64,000 bases of DNA from Purpureocillium takamizusanense (GCF_022605165.1 NC_063069.1:5394001-5458000); one strand, 5' to 3'. Counted from the stretch's first letter, positions 1 to 11,096 are shown. The notes: generated by a model from the letters alone, not told the origin. Program-made: numbers and translations.

Positions 1-584
1 CAAGGTGAGCCATCTATACATATGTGTCCGGCTGCATTGCTCCACCGGGACGCGCCACGGGCTGGGCTGTGTTCGTAGCAGCGTGGACGAACGAATCACA
101 CACACCGCTGGACTCACCTCACCCATACGGGCCATACCGACCTATGCCTCGGTCAGACTTGAGAGCCAGTCATCGTCAGCCACACCAACCAGCCCCTGAC
201 AGACGGCCCGAGCCGACGACGAGCATCATCCATGGCTGCCTCACTTCGCAGCATGGAGAGAAGGGAGGTCTGATATACTGAATCTTAGTATGCATAAGAC
301 GTTATAGGTCTCTCTGTCGCTTCATCTCCCCTCCCCTCCCCTCCCCTCCTTCGAGATAATGAGTAACGAAATGGAAATCCGCCGTCGTGACCAGCTGTCA
401 CACGCACTCCCTCCCTCTCGCCTTTGGCTAATGCTACCCGCCCATTTTGCCCAGCGACCGTTTCGCAAATCAAGCCCATAAAGGATTGAAAAAATCAACC
501 TAGTTACTCCCCTTTGCGCCGGAACCGCACAAGGTGGTTTAGTTCGCTCTGTGTGACCCCCTGCTGCTGGCCTTCTGATGACCT
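1..584. other. Intergenic / 3' flank, no gene seen
   Basis: No supported coding region. It holds a pure CCCCT-type tract (listed separately) and the presumed 3' flank of the SWIB-domain gene that ends at 585. Short open frames here have no recognisable domain. Confidence 0.6.
325..349 (+). repeat. CCCCT pyrimidine tandem tract
   Basis: Four to five copies of a CCCCT unit. The complementary strand carries runs of four G separated by single A, a pattern able to form a G-quadruplex. It lies about 240 bp beyond the stop codon of the SWIB gene. Any function is inference. Confidence 0.7.
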
Positions 585-1615
585 TCACTCCTCGCCGACC
601 GGGTAGAGATGGTGCCCTATTTCCTTGTTCATGCGAAACATGTCCACTCTGGCCTGCTTGAATACGGCCTGCATCTTGTCGTCGCACCGGATCTGACGCT
701 TGTCCTTGGGGTCCTGCAGGTCGTTGGCCTTGATGTGTTCCCACAGCTTCTTGACCACCTGCGGGCGCGAGAGCTGCGTCCACTCGTTAGCACCAGCACG
801 CTCGGGCTTTCTTCGCATGCGACGAGGCGGGCAGCCCATACCTGAGTCTCGCCGCAGAGCTCCGACAGCGTCGCGCTGAGGATAAAGGGCTTCTGAAAGC
901 CGCCACCGGCCTTGCGCTTGGGGACAGAGTCGGCGCTCCCGTCGGCCTCGCTGTCGTCGTCCTCGCCAACCTTCTTGGCGCTTTTCTTCCGGGGGGCCTT
1001 CTTCTTCTTCACTACCTTTGTGCGGTCGCCGCCGCCGCGCGTAGAGCGCGCCCGCGCGAGGCTGTTCTCCTGCGCCTGCAGGGCCGCAGCCAGGCGCGCA
1101 TCGGCATCCTCCGAGGACGTCGATCGCTTCGCCTTCTTCTTGGCCGGCTCGGGAGAGGCCGAGGGGTCCGTCTCGGCAGAGTCGGAGACGCCGTTGGTGG
1201 CGGGCCTCTTATTCGGGGACGGGTCCGGCACAGACGAGGCGGGGACGTCGTTTACGTTGGCGCCAGACACGGCATCGAAGCGGGCCTCGATGAGTCGCTT
1301 GATGGCATCCTGCAGCAGTGGGTGAGCTTTAGCTTCCTCGGGAGGAGGGGCAACGGCCCAAGGCTGGGTATTATGTAGGGTGGTGGCACCTTCTGGTCGC
1401 TCAGGTCGCGTCCGCCGAGGGAGGCCTCGAGGCCCTGGCGGACCTTTTTTCGCGAGATAGTCTCGAGGTCGGCGGTGGCGAGGATGCCGTCGATGATCTC
1501 GGTGAAGCGCGCAAGCTCGTCGGGCGAGACTGCGACGCGCGGGGGGGATGAGTTTCTGCGGTCAAGGATTCAAGACGGCTGGGGAGGGAGAGAGGAGCTC
1601 ACGTGGCGCGCTCAT
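585..1615 (-). CDS. DEK_C + SWIB/MDM2 domain nuclear protein (UAF30/TRI1-like)
   Basis: Four exons join in frame: 1603-1615, 1390-1529, 842-1309 and 585-773, giving 269 residues. The start has a good context (CCACC before ATG) and encodes only 13 nt before the first intron. Residues about 5-65 form a DEK C-terminal-type helical domain (SPDELARFTEIIDGIL... then SDQKDAIKRLIEARFD). A basic, Lys/Ser-rich linker follows (KKKKAPRKKSAKK), probably carrying the nuclear signal. The C-terminal ~85 residues are a SWIB/MDM2 fold (FILSATLSELCGE... VVKKLWEHIKANDLQDPKD... IGHHLYPV). In yeast this architecture is found in Uaf30, a subunit of the RNA polymerase I upstream activating factor, and in its paralogue Tri1. 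Which of the two this matches cannot be told from sequence alone. The 80-nt second intron starts with GTGCCA, a weak donor, but removing it restores the DEK_C frame exactly. Confidence 0.88.
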
Positions 1616-1871
1616 GGTGGCGTGGGATGCAGTGCGGCAATGGGATCTGCAGTGTCAGACACGAGGCGACCGACAGGTAACAAGTCGCGACGGCGGAGGC
1701 GGTGCAGCTACTCGCGAGGTGCTGGTGACGGGGGCCGGGCGGGTTGGCGAAGGAGACGCCTCACAGCATAGCCGGCAACAGCAGGCTGGCGCGATGTCAG
1801 GCTCCGAGATGCAGTCTGTGCGACGCGAGGACTGTGCGACGGGGTTGTAACGAAGGGGGGGCGGGCGCTGC

Positions 1872-1912
<41 letters not shown>

Positions 1913-3024
1913 ACGGCAATGGTGACGGTGTACGAAGTAGGCTTAGTAGTAGACGTCAAAGCCAGCGAAGCTGCTGCCCACGGTGGTCACAGCCGATGTC
2001 GTGTCCGCTGCCGCGCCGCAGAGTGTCGCTCTGGCGATTGACCGACGGGTGCTGCTGGTCGGAGGGGGGCAGCGTGCGGACGAGACACGCAAACGCGAGT
2101 CGAGGCGTGTGCGTGACAGGGTGGAGATGCGGCAGGCGGCGGGACGGCACGAGCCTGCAGAGGCAGACACAAGGCAGGGTCACGATGAACGGGCTGCCGG
2201 GCAACGGGGACAAAAAAAGAAGCGGCGACGGCGCCGATGCGGAGTGACGTTGTCGGAACGAAGGGGGGACGATGCTCGCGGGCGAGGCCAGTGCCGAGCG
2301 TAATGGGTTGGCGCGGTGGTGGATGGATGAATGGATGGTTCGGTAGGTAGGCAGGTTGGGCTGATGCCGGCGGCGGCGGTTGGAGTTGGAGATGCAGGGC
2401 GGAGATGGCGGGCACCTCAGCCTGGGACCTTGTGATGCCGGGCTCGGGCGGGCGGTCATGTGTGGCTGGTGTCCGCGAACGCGGGTTTTGGAGAGGCGCG
2501 GCTGAGAGCGGGCAGCGGCCAGTGGACTTACAGTGGGCTGTTGGTTGGTTGCTCCGTGTTGGGGGGGGGGGTTTCGCATGGGCGATTGCGGCCGCCGCTT
2601 GGGGAGGACGGGGGGCGGTTGCGGCGGTGTCTGGACAGTGTAGTAGCTAAGGTGCATGTAGGTACCGAGCAGCTGAGCCACAGCGTTGTCGGGTGGAGCC
2701 GAGGTACGTGGGCATCTGGGTAGGGTGTGGCGTCGACAGCCAATCATGGGCGTGAATTGACGACAGCCAGGAAGAACACCCCAGCCAAGCCAGTCAGGCG
2801 CCTCGATCTGGCAATCGCATGCCGCGTCACGTGCGCGTGGGCGAATCCAGGACATGGAAGCCAGAGTCATCACGATGCCTTCGTTTTCTTCGCATCAGGC
2901 CTCTACGCATGCTGTTCTCCAATCTCCACTCATCACCATTCTCGTCGTCATAGTCATACGTAGTAATCGTCATCACCATCGTCATGGCCACAGCATACCG
3001 CCGCGCGCGGTTCTCTACACAACA
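1616..3024. other. Intergenic region, GC-rich and low-complexity
   Basis: Upstream of the SWIB gene and downstream of the DUF3445 gene. It contains a GGTGTC hexamer array and G-rich runs. Long open frames on both strands here (for example minus 1956-2873) are Pro/Arg/Ser-rich, have no domain and look like products of GC bias rather than genes. Confidence 0.6.
1873..1910 (+). repeat. GGTGTC hexanucleotide microsatellite
   Basis: About six perfect tandem copies of GGTGTC followed by the variant GGTGAC. It lies about 260 bp upstream of the SWIB gene start, so it is in the putative promoter region. Confidence 0.9.
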
Positions 3025-4411
3025 TCACGCCCGCAGGTACTCGCACACGCGCTCCGACCACCGCGCCGCGCCCTTGTACACCCACGTCCCCGGCGCGTTG
3101 CCCGCCTTGAGCCCGTCCACCGCGTCCGCCAGCTCGCCGCCCAGCCCTTCCTCCTTGATCTGCCACAGCGGGTACAGATACGTCTTGAAGGAAAACAGCA
3201 ACGCCCGTGTGCGCGGCAGCCTCGTGAGCGTCTGCAGCTCGACCCGATAGTACGACTGCCAGTCAGGCCAGCGAGTGTCAGTGTGACGACGGCAAGGAAG
3301 CGAAGCGGGTCAAAAAGTTGAGCAAACCTACCTCGTCTATGTTGACGTGGGCGTCCTGCGCCGCCGTCTCTGCCTCCTCGCTCGTCATGTGATTGCCGCT
3401 GCAATTGTACAGCTCGCTGTGCGTTTGGAGTGCCCACTGTTTATGACTCTCAGTCAGTTACCATGATCAACAAGCTACGTCCCGCGTGTACCCCTTCACT
3501 TACGTTGAGACGCTTCACGCTTTTGCCCACCTCCATCTTAGAAAAGAATCGCTCCATGCTCGCTCCAATCTTGTCGTACGATGGCACCGGCGCGTGGATG
3601 TCCTTGAGCAGCTTGCCCACCTTGGCCGACGGGTCGAAGCCCGAGGGGAAGCAGCAGACAAAGGCAAAGCACTTGTGGCCCTCGGGCGTCTCGTGCAGCA
3701 GAAACATGTCCTCCTCGACCGTCTCTCCGAGAATGCTGAGAGCGGTCGCCGCATCCTCGGGTGGCGCCGTGGGCCACGACTTGCCCGTCGCACGGTTGGT
3801 GAAGCGCGACTTGTCCCCGGACAGCTCAAACATGGTCGGGAACCGCGTGGGGAGATAGTCGACCAGCAGGAACGTGTACAGCTCACTGGCGGCCGCCACT
3901 CCGCCGGGCAGGCTGCCATGCACGCCGCTGCCATGCTTCTGGATGAGGTGCCGGCGGTGCGTGACCCTGTCCAAATAGTCTCTGTCGATGGCGATGAGGT
4001 CCGAAGCCGCGTCCGCTTGCAGTCCTGGAACACGAAATCAGTAAAAGGGGGACACACAATGCTGTGCGTGGATTCACTAGCATACCCATGGTAATGTGGT
4101 AGACGCGCTTAAAGTGCCGGAACTGCTGCGGCTTCACGGTCCTCCAGTCAAAGTCGTGCAGCGGCTCAATCACCACTTGAGGAACTGGCTCTTCCTTTTC
4201 CTCGGCGTGTCTTGTCTCGTAGCGGTCGATGACTCGGTTACCGCGCAGCTTGATGGGGTGGTCAGCATGATGCTAGCCGTCCGGGTCTATCGCGACGAAC
4301 CAGTCTGTATATGACGGCGACAAGCAGGAAACCGACGGCACCGGCGACGACGGTGGGGGGCAAGCCAAAGGGCATCGCGGCCGCGAGACCGATGGCGCTC
4401 GACGTAGACAT
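3025..4411 (-). CDS. DUF3445 family protein (haem-dependent oxidative N-demethylase-like), membrane-anchored
   Basis: Exons downstream of the first are well defined: 4086 up to about 4261, 3504-4024, 3332-3436 and 3025-3255. Together they encode VIDRYETRHAE, PLHDFDWRTVKPQQFRHFK, ITMGLQADAASDLIAIDRDY, SWPTAPPEDAA and HMTSEEAET, the conserved blocks of the DUF3445 (PF11927) family. Bacterial members include the alpha subunit of haem-dependent oxidative N-demethylase, and the fungal proteins are mostly uncharacterised. The start chosen at 4411 gives an N-terminal hydrophobic stretch (AGAVGFLLVAVIY) followed by basic residues, consistent with a membrane anchor. The join between this segment and the catalytic part is the weak point: simple read-through meets TGA or TAG near 4255-4270. 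A 49-nt intron (about 4262-4310, weak donor GTCGCC, acceptor CTAG) restores frame but would trim the membrane segment. A one-base error or frameshift is the alternative. Confidence 0.8.
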
Positions 4412-6444
4412 GTTGCAGCCAAGGACGACGTTGTGGAAAGTCTCCAAGTGAAAGTTGGCAGAACAGAGTCCGCTGGAAAGAAATGATTGATGAATACAGG
4501 CTTGAAAGGAATACGTCTGGCATCACTCCTCACATGGGCCAAACCCGACGACGCCACCCTGTCGCGCCGATGCCGCTACTCCCTCTTATCGTGTCCACCA
4601 ACAGTTATAGTATCACTACTAGTCACAAGACGCCTCTCAGCGCCCTACGGCGATTCACAGCAAAGCGACCGGCGAGGAGAGGTTAGAACTAGCACTGCCG
4701 TGGCCCATCTTTCCCCTCCCCTCCCCTCTCCCCTCTCCCCTCCCCCCAATTCATTTACACGGGGCGCCATGATGGTGGTGGTGGTCATGGTGGCGGTGGT
4801 GATACCCCCCACATTCGTCGGCGTTCGGAATCGCCAGATCGGGCATTTAGAGGGAGAACCAGCTTGTAAAAAAGCGAGCCCACTGGACATGGCGCCAGGG
4901 CGCGCCCCAACGCCACGGAATCTCTTAGTACTCCATGCATCTCCCTGGCCTGGCCAGGAACGAGCAATGTCTGGCCAGGCTATCCCGGACCGGATGGGTC
5001 GACGATGGTCTCTGGCTTTTTTGACGGCGATTGGACGGGCCCATGTGCCTTTCTTTTTCTCAAATCTCAGACAGGCGGCGATGATTTGCAGATGACGAGC
5101 CCTGTGGTGTGCTGTCCGTCTGCTGCGTGTTAGGTACTGTACTGCAAATGCATACACACTTGGTCTGGCGTTTGTGCCATGTGTTGGATATGAAGTGGTG
5201 TTGGGCGGCAAGACCGACAACGACCTAATAAGGGAGCCGTCGCTATATGCGGGGACAGAGAGAAACCTACATACTTGGCACACGTGCTGCCTTCAGTGGT
5301 GCGAAGGCGGAGGACACTCCGTAAATCGAAGGTAAAACCGAACGCACATCCCGAGAAGATGAGGCGAACATGGATGGCATAAAGGAGACACGAGGTAGAA
5401 ACACTCAGCATGTAAGTTAGTAGGCATGACCGGTTGACGCAACACTCCTCGTCGCCCAACGCCACAGCATAACGGCTGCATGTACAATATAGTTTACGTA
5501 CGACGTACCAAAATGGCCGACTGGGGCGGACCTTGGCGACTTGTACACGTGGAAGCTCAGCAAAGCAAACTGGTCGCTCGGAATGATGCCATGCGAATGG
5601 ATCGTGCGCCTCTCCGTCACCGGCTCCCCGTCAAGGACTTTGCGCCGCGCCGGCTTGGGGGCCGGCGCGCCTATTCGAACTTCGCTCCGGGTAATTCATC
5701 AATCCTTCTTCCATCAGTGTATCACAAAACAAACTTCGGTGCGACGAACCCGCGCCGCACAGTTGTCCGCTCTCTCAGCTCGCCAGGGGGGCGGGCTTGA
5801 TATAGCCCGCCCCCCCCCCGATATAAAGAGATCCTAATCAGGGGCGGCGTCTGCATGGTGTGATTCACACTTTGCGCCCAGGAGAGCAAAGTTTGCGCGA
5901 GCTACATGTCCCGCGACGGGTTTCCACTGTACGTCATGGATAGTAGTGGTGTTCTTGACAATTCGCCTCAAGACAGTTGAGACTCCTAAAAGGATGAGCA
6001 AAGTTTATCCATATATAGTCTACATCGAGGTTCAGCTCACCTCGGCCCAAGGTTAGTCCGTACGCATGCATCGGCGGCGGCGCGCTGGCCGAACTTGCGC
6101 GATGTTAATGCCTGGCTTCGAATCCTCCATCCATGTAATTAACGTGGGCGGCGACGAGAACTCTGGGCGCCAAAGGATCAGCCTCTCTCTCCTCTCTGTG
6201 TCGTATGTGAAACGGGTTTATAAATAAGAGTTTCTTGAAATTGTAGATCCAGAACCGGTTTCATGTCTTCCGCGACAACGCCAACGTATATACTCTCAAG
6301 GTGCCGTAACTGACAGCTGGAGGAGCGTTTCGTGCACGCTGGATAGCAACAACCCACCATCCGAAGTGGAGGCCTGGCTTTCTCGGTCCCATATTCACCG
6401 AAACGGTACGGAGTTGCTTGCCCCTCGTCTGAAGGGAGACAAAC
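4412..6444. other. Long intergenic region, no gene seen
   Basis: Between the DUF3445 start and the protease start. It includes a CT-rich tract about 300 bp upstream of the DUF3445 start, a GC-rich imperfect palindrome near 5645-5672 (GCGCCGGC ... GCCGGCGC), and a C run at 5811-5819. Open frames are short and without domains. The 300 bp before 6445 presumably contain the protease promoter. Confidence 0.55.
4711..4747 (+). repeat. CCCCT/CCCCTCT pyrimidine tract in putative promoter
   Basis: Repeated CCCCT and CCCCTCT units ending in a C run. On the sense strand of the DUF3445 gene this is a polypurine, G-quadruplex-capable tract about 300 bp upstream of the start codon. CT tracts of this kind are common in filamentous fungal promoters; a role here is inference. 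Confidence 0.6.
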
Positions 6445-8040
6445 ATGCCGTCTCCAGGCCCGCTGCTACTGCTGCTGTTGGCCGCTCTCTTCGGTCTTGC
6501 GTCGAGCAGGCATGGCCTCCATGACGACAACGACAACGATGGCAACTGGCCAGCGGCACCCGCCACGGCGTTTTCACTGCCCATCGAGGGCGACGCCGAA
6601 CCGCCGCTGTCACTCCAGCAGCGCAGCGGACCCCTGGAGCTTGCTCGTACATATCTCAAGTACGGGACCCCCTTATCATCGCCGCAGCTGAACGACCTGC
6701 TGGTCCAAGAGGATCTGGACATCGCCGTAATCACCACCAACATCACCGCCAGCAGCAGCAGTCGGCAACGCAAGCGCTGGCCTGCCCCCTCCGCGCCTCT
6801 ATCCTCACAGCTCGGCTTCCGCGGGGGACGCGAGTATCTCATCGAAGCCCACGTCGGCACCCCCCCGCAGCGCCTCAACCTGCTCCTCGACACGGGGTCC
6901 AGCGACCTCTGGGTCTTTAGCAGCAGCGACACGCCCGCGCACGCCGTGGGGCGCCGCCCGCGGTACAGCCCGTCGCGTTCCTCCACGGCGCGCCGGGCCG
7001 ACGGGGACACGTGGGCCGTCGCGTACGGCACCGGCACCGGCACCGGCACCGGCACCGGGCGCGGGCGGCGGCGCACGGCCGTCGGCGGCATCGTGTACCG
7101 CGACAACGTGACGGTCGGGCGCGTGACGGTGCTGCGGCAGCCTGTCGAGGCGGTGCAGGTCCTTACGCACAGGGTCGAGCTGGGCATGAACGCGTCGGGC
7201 GTGCTGGGGCTGGGTTTCGATGAGTTTAATAAGGTGCGGCCGAGGGCGAGGCGGACGTGGTTCTCCAAGGCGAGGCACAATTTTAAGGAGTCGCTCTTTA
7301 CGACGCGTCTTGTAAAGGAAAAAGTTAGTTCGTCCACCTCAAGCGCCGCCGTTCGTGTGCTTTGTGTGTCTTGAGCGCTTCGTCCGAGTTGCACACAGCC
7401 ATGTCAACCCCCGCCCCCCCTCCCCCCCTTTTCCCCTATCGTAACTATCAAAAGTGGTAACTGACCTGCCATTAAGGGCACATGCGACTTCGGGTATATA
7501 GACCCTTCCAAGCACAAGGGCAACATCACCTACACGCCTGTCATCGGCGACAACACCACTATCGGACGCTGGAGCTGGTCATCAACCGGCTACCAGGTAG
7601 GCCGCGGCCCCTTTGTCGCGCAGCACATCCACGGGGTCGCCGATACGGGGTCCAGCCTGATCCTGCTGCCGCAGCGCATCGTCGACGACTACTGGGCGCG
7701 GGTGCCCGGTGCGAAGCGCGTCCGGGCCATGGGCGGGTACACGTTCCCGTGCGGCGAGGAGCTGCCCGACTTTACGTTTGGCGTCGAGGAGCAGCGGTTC
7801 ACGGTGCCGGGGGCGGCCATGCAGGCGACGCGCAGGACGCGGAGCAGCAGCACCAGCAGCAGAGCCGGCGGCGAAGGCGACCAAGGGGTTGGCGGCTCTT
7901 CGGCGGCAGCGGGGAGGTGCTTTGGCGTCATACAGGGCAACGGCGGCGGGGTGACGGTCTGGGGCAACCCGGCGCTGCAGACGGCGTTTGTTGTTTGGGA
8001 CGTTGGGCGGAGGCGTCTTGGCTGGGCTCACCCTGCCTAA
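6445..8040 (+). CDS. Secreted pepsin-type aspartic protease (family A1)
   Basis: Two exons, 6445-7323 and 7477-8040, encode 480 residues with a 153-nt phase-0 intron. A signal peptide (MPSPGPLLLLLLAALFGLAS) is followed by a propeptide of roughly 95 residues ending in a dibasic RQRKR site, a likely kexin-type cleavage point. Both catalytic motifs are present: LLLDTGSSDLW (Asp149) and VADTGSSLIL (Asp349). The flap tyrosine motif AYGTG is also present. In pepsins the flap is a short hairpin, but here a GGCACC hexamer array inserts extra Gly-Thr dipeptides followed by an Arg-rich stretch. The C-terminus ends FVVWDVGRRRLGWAHPA, typical of A1 proteases, with no GPI-anchor tail. A low-complexity Ser/Gly-rich loop sits around residues 425-450. 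Expected role is extracellular acid proteolysis. Orthology to a named enzyme (aspergillopepsin/penicillopepsin type) is not settled. Confidence 0.92.
7027..7056 (+). repeat. GGCACC hexamer array inside protease flap
   Basis: Five perfect copies of GGCACC in frame, coding Gly-Thr repeats directly after the flap Tyr of the aspartic protease. Perfect DNA repetition suggests the array can change length by whole codon pairs without a frameshift. Confidence 0.92.
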
Positions 8041-8697
8041 TGAGTAGGATGGGGAATTGACATGTCATGGAACTTGTCACTTAGTGGCTGGGTCTCAAGC
8101 ATGGCTCGGACACGGCGTCGTCGTTGAAGCTGCGCAGTCTATAGGCACAAATGTTGACATGAGTTGACTATTTAAGTGCCTTAATATCTAAGGGTGGTGT
8201 GCTAGAATTGTAAAGTGTCTTAAGAATTAAATATATACTATTAATATACTAGTAAAAAACAAACACAACCCGCTACATAATAGAACCTGATATACCGGCA
8301 CGAACCTAAGACGTTGATAATATAACCTCTGTGACCGCAACTTGTATAGCTCTGTGACCTTTGCAGCCCCTAAGACCTCCACAAGCTCCACAGCGGAAGC
8401 TACGAGTCTTGTAGTTAATAGCAAGGTTGCGCTTGGCTTCAGCTAAGACTTCCAGCCCCGACGTTGAGACCTGGTCTGAAGAGGACAGCGTAGTGCCAGC
8501 ACCGACGCCTTGCTCGATTGCTTGCGGAACCGGGACCGAAACGGGTCAAACTTGCAAGCTGGACGGCTAGTGACGAGCGTAAGTCGAGATAATGCAGGTG
8601 TTGGCAATGAGTCTCGCCATTTCTGGATGAAACAGTACTATAACAGTGAAGACGCACTTGAGTCGTTATGGGGTCGATCCTTGACTACATTGCCAGT
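8041..8697. other. AT-rich intergenic stretch between convergent genes
   Basis: Convergent 3' ends of the protease and RTA1 genes. The part from about 8160 to 8300 is markedly AT-rich, in contrast with its neighbours, and has no open frame of note. This could be a decayed, point-mutated repeat, but no terminal repeats or transposase were seen. Confidence 0.5.
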
Positions 8698-9753
8698 CTA
8701 TTTTTCTGACATATCCTCTGCGCAACGGCCGGTGCTTTCCAAGGCAACCTGATCTTGGCAGCCAAAGACTCGGCCAGGGTGCGCAACGATAAGCGCAAAC
8801 ACGGAGACGACAATGAGCCTATATTGATTTCAGGAAACAAGTTACCATGAGTTGACTTTGAACTCACACATACACTCCCTCTAGGCCAATAAATAGGCCC
8901 TCGTTAGTGATGACGTCGGAATCGCGGTACCCCTGGCTCAGCTCGTAGCACCTGTAAGAGCACCGCCCTAGGATACAAAGAACGGCCAGGGAGAGAAAGC
9001 CGAAGAATACGCGCATCCTGGCGGTGATGGGCCTCTTGCCGGCAGAGCCGCTACTAAGAAAGTAGCGAATCATATAGTCAGCGAAGGAGAGGCAAAAGAT
9101 GAAGAGTACGACGACCTGCAAGGCCAGGCCGGCGAGGGCCACTTTGACACCCGTCTGGCTGGCGCCGAGGCTGACAGTGGAGAGGGCGCCGCCCGAGGCC
9201 TGGAGGGCGATGCAGACGAGGTCGGCCGCGATGAACATCCAGTAGAAGAAGACGGGCTTGATGCGCGACAGGTCGGAAGCAAGGTGCTCGATGCTGTTGG
9301 GCACGGGGTTGGTGGTTAGCTCTGACCGGTGCGGGTGCCAACGACGCATATGTACGCATACTATACTCACGTCACAGAGAGCAGAATATATATAGCGGCC
9401 GAGTAAAATGCTGGCCCGCCGGTGATGAATATCACCTGGATGAGGAACCCGGCGTACGAGAACGGATTCGTATACAGGAGGATGCGTCCAACGTATCCGA
9501 TAATCTCGGCGCCGCACCCGACCATCATAAAGACCATGAACCACCAGGTGCGCCAGCGCAAGCCAAGATAGACATGGATGTTCATTGCGACGAAGAACAG
9601 GGCCAGGAGGACGGCGTTGGCCCCCAGCGAGGGTCGATACTTGTAGGTGCTGAGCTCGACGGGGCAGATGGCGAGGGTGCAGTTTGCGCCGGGGCCGAAA
9701 ACGACGACGTTGGCGGGCGTGGTCGTCCGTGGCGACGGCGATGGGGACGTCAT
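8698..9753 (-). CDS. RTA1-like seven-transmembrane protein
   Basis: Three exons, 9371-9753, 8874-9293 and 8698-8818, join in frame to 307 residues; the last exon was found by splice signals and family ending. Seven hydrophobic segments are visible. RTA1-family blocks include YRPSLGANAVLLALF, GCGAEIIGYVGRILL, FLIQVIFITGGPAFYSAAIY, DLSRIKPVFFYWMFIAADLV, LQASGGAL and the C-terminal EGVLIVVSVFALIVAHPGRV. Family members (yeast Rta1, Rsb1, Pug1) are plasma or vacuolar membrane proteins linked to lipid translocation, sphingoid-base resistance or 7-aminocholesterol resistance; the substrate here is unknown. The N-terminus contains NCTLAICPVE, the cysteine pair often seen before the first helix of fungal RTA1 proteins. 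It converges with the upstream protease gene. Confidence 0.92.
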
Positions 9754-10544
9754 GATGGGTGGGGGGCTTGCTTTTTAGCTGTGCAGAGAAGACGAGTCTG
9801 GTGAGGCAGACTCGCTCATGAATTTCCCTTTATGTTAGTTTTGATGATGGATTGGGGCCATTTGACCGGGGGTGAAAGTGTCGACTCGTCTCGCCTGCAG
9901 TCTGCGAGGGAGCGGCGATGGAAGGCTGAAGACGAAACGCGGTGTTTGTCGGCTGCAGAGTGATGGAGGATTGAATGGCTTCGCGTTTTATTGACACATC
10001 AGGTCGGTCACATAGTGATTCCAAGGCGAGAGAGACGTCCGAATCTAGACTGTACCAGTAATATAATAATATTTCACCCTGGGGAGACTATAGACACGGG
10101 TTTCCCAATGGGGCCAGGCCTCGTCATCGCACAGGTTAGTGATTCAACGCATATGCAGCCTGGCCGTTCGTTGGCGCTTATCCTGGCGTGTTAGACGAGG
10201 TTAATAAATGCAAGGTTGCGCGTCAAGTCCTTTCGCCGCCAGGCTTGCAGGACTCGCTTGACCGTGGTTGGTCGCCGTTTGGCCAAGCAAGCGTTCTGGG
10301 GCAGGAAACAGACCGAGAAAACAGGCCGAAGAGTACGAAGTACGAAGCAGGACAGGTGATACCGCACGTGATACCCTTGACAAAACATTAGTTTCGGAAA
10401 CCGTAACAACCGTTCAGTTCAGGTTAGAATAATAAGTCAACTCCGCCGATGAGTGAGTTTGTGTTGCCCACCCACCCACTCTGTTCAACGCATAGTGTCC
10501 ACTTCGCAGCAATCTCACCGCCTCGCCATTTACACAACATCATC
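9754..10544. other. Intergenic region between divergent genes
   Basis: Separates the RTA1 gene (minus) from the Imm5-like gene (plus), so it should hold both promoters. GC falls after about 10000. It contains a TACGAAG direct repeat at 10334-10347, a motif repeated elsewhere in the window. No coding signal. Confidence 0.55.
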
Positions 10545-11096
10545 ATGACATTGGATCAGGATTCCCTAGCCCGCTTAGCTAGGGATATTCCGCACAACGG
10601 CGATTTGAACTATGTCACTAGGATGCGGATACGCCATGAGGTTGCGGAGCAGGATCTCGAAGCACTGCTCCGGTTGGAACGAATCTGCGCCGACCGTGCC
10701 TATGCGGCTTGGCGATCGAAATTTGCACACGATGACGAACCGATGCAGCTTTTATCAGAAGCGTTGAGGGATCCACACAACTCAAGTCTGCCAGTCGCTC
10801 TTGACTCTTTATACACCAAGCTGGATGACGCGTTGGAACCGGAAAACTTCCTGGCAGTCTATGCCGGATTTGCTTGTTTAAACACCGCCTACCACGCTAT
10901 TGCTCGCGAGATGTACGACCAAGACTCAGAAAACGGCGAAATTGACATCGATCCGCAACATTGGTCACCGTGCTTCCTTGCCTCGCTCGTTGCGGCAGGC
11001 GGCGCCCCCTGGGAGCCGAATACAGACCCCGTGGCTCGCCGCGAGTTTTGGCAATGGTACCTGCTGAACGCTGTTCCGTCTGCATGCCTACAGTGA
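10545..11096 (+). CDS. Imm5-like (bacterial immunity-protein family) protein
   Basis: Single exon of 183 residues. The ATG at 10545 was preferred over an in-frame ATG at 10449 because the 32 extra residues are low in domain character and read like 5' leader. The protein is acidic and helical. From recall of the family, its pattern fits bacterial immunity protein Imm5 (PF14423): an N-terminal helix rich in Arg/Glu (RIRHEVAEQDLEALLRLE), a central YTKLDDAL...FLAVYAGFACLNTAYHAI, and the C-terminal block WSPCFLASLVAAGGAPWEP followed by RREFWQWYLLNAVPSA. Imm5 proteins in bacteria neutralise polymorphic toxins. A eukaryotic copy would be either horizontally acquired or repurposed. GC of the ORF looks lower than that of nearby genes, and it has no intron. 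It has no signal peptide or membrane segment, so it is probably cytosolic. No toxin gene lies beside it. Confidence 0.62.
   Translation: MTLDQDSLARLARDIPHNGDLNYVTRMRIRHEVAEQDLEALLRLERICADRAYAAWRSKFAHDDEPMQLLSEALRDPHNSSLPVALDSLYTKLDDALEPENFLAVYAGFACLNTAYHAIAREMYDQDSENGEIDIDPQHWSPCFLASLVAAGGAPWEPNTDPVARREFWQWYLLNAVPSACLQ

Noticed and set aside
1956..2873. 305-codon open frame on the minus strand
   Set aside because: Pro/Ser/Arg-rich low-complexity product in GC-rich intergenic DNA, with no domain or splice support.
6100..6140. T-arm-like GGCTTCGAATCC string
   Set aside because: No upstream D arm or acceptor stem at the right spacing.
6261..7394. 377-codon open frame on the minus strand
   Set aside because: Antisense to the aspartic protease, whose motifs and signal peptide are clear; the antisense product is Ser/Arg/Pro-rich without a domain.
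8150..8450. Decayed transposon
   Set aside because: AT-rich, but no terminal repeats, target duplication or transposase remnant could be identified.
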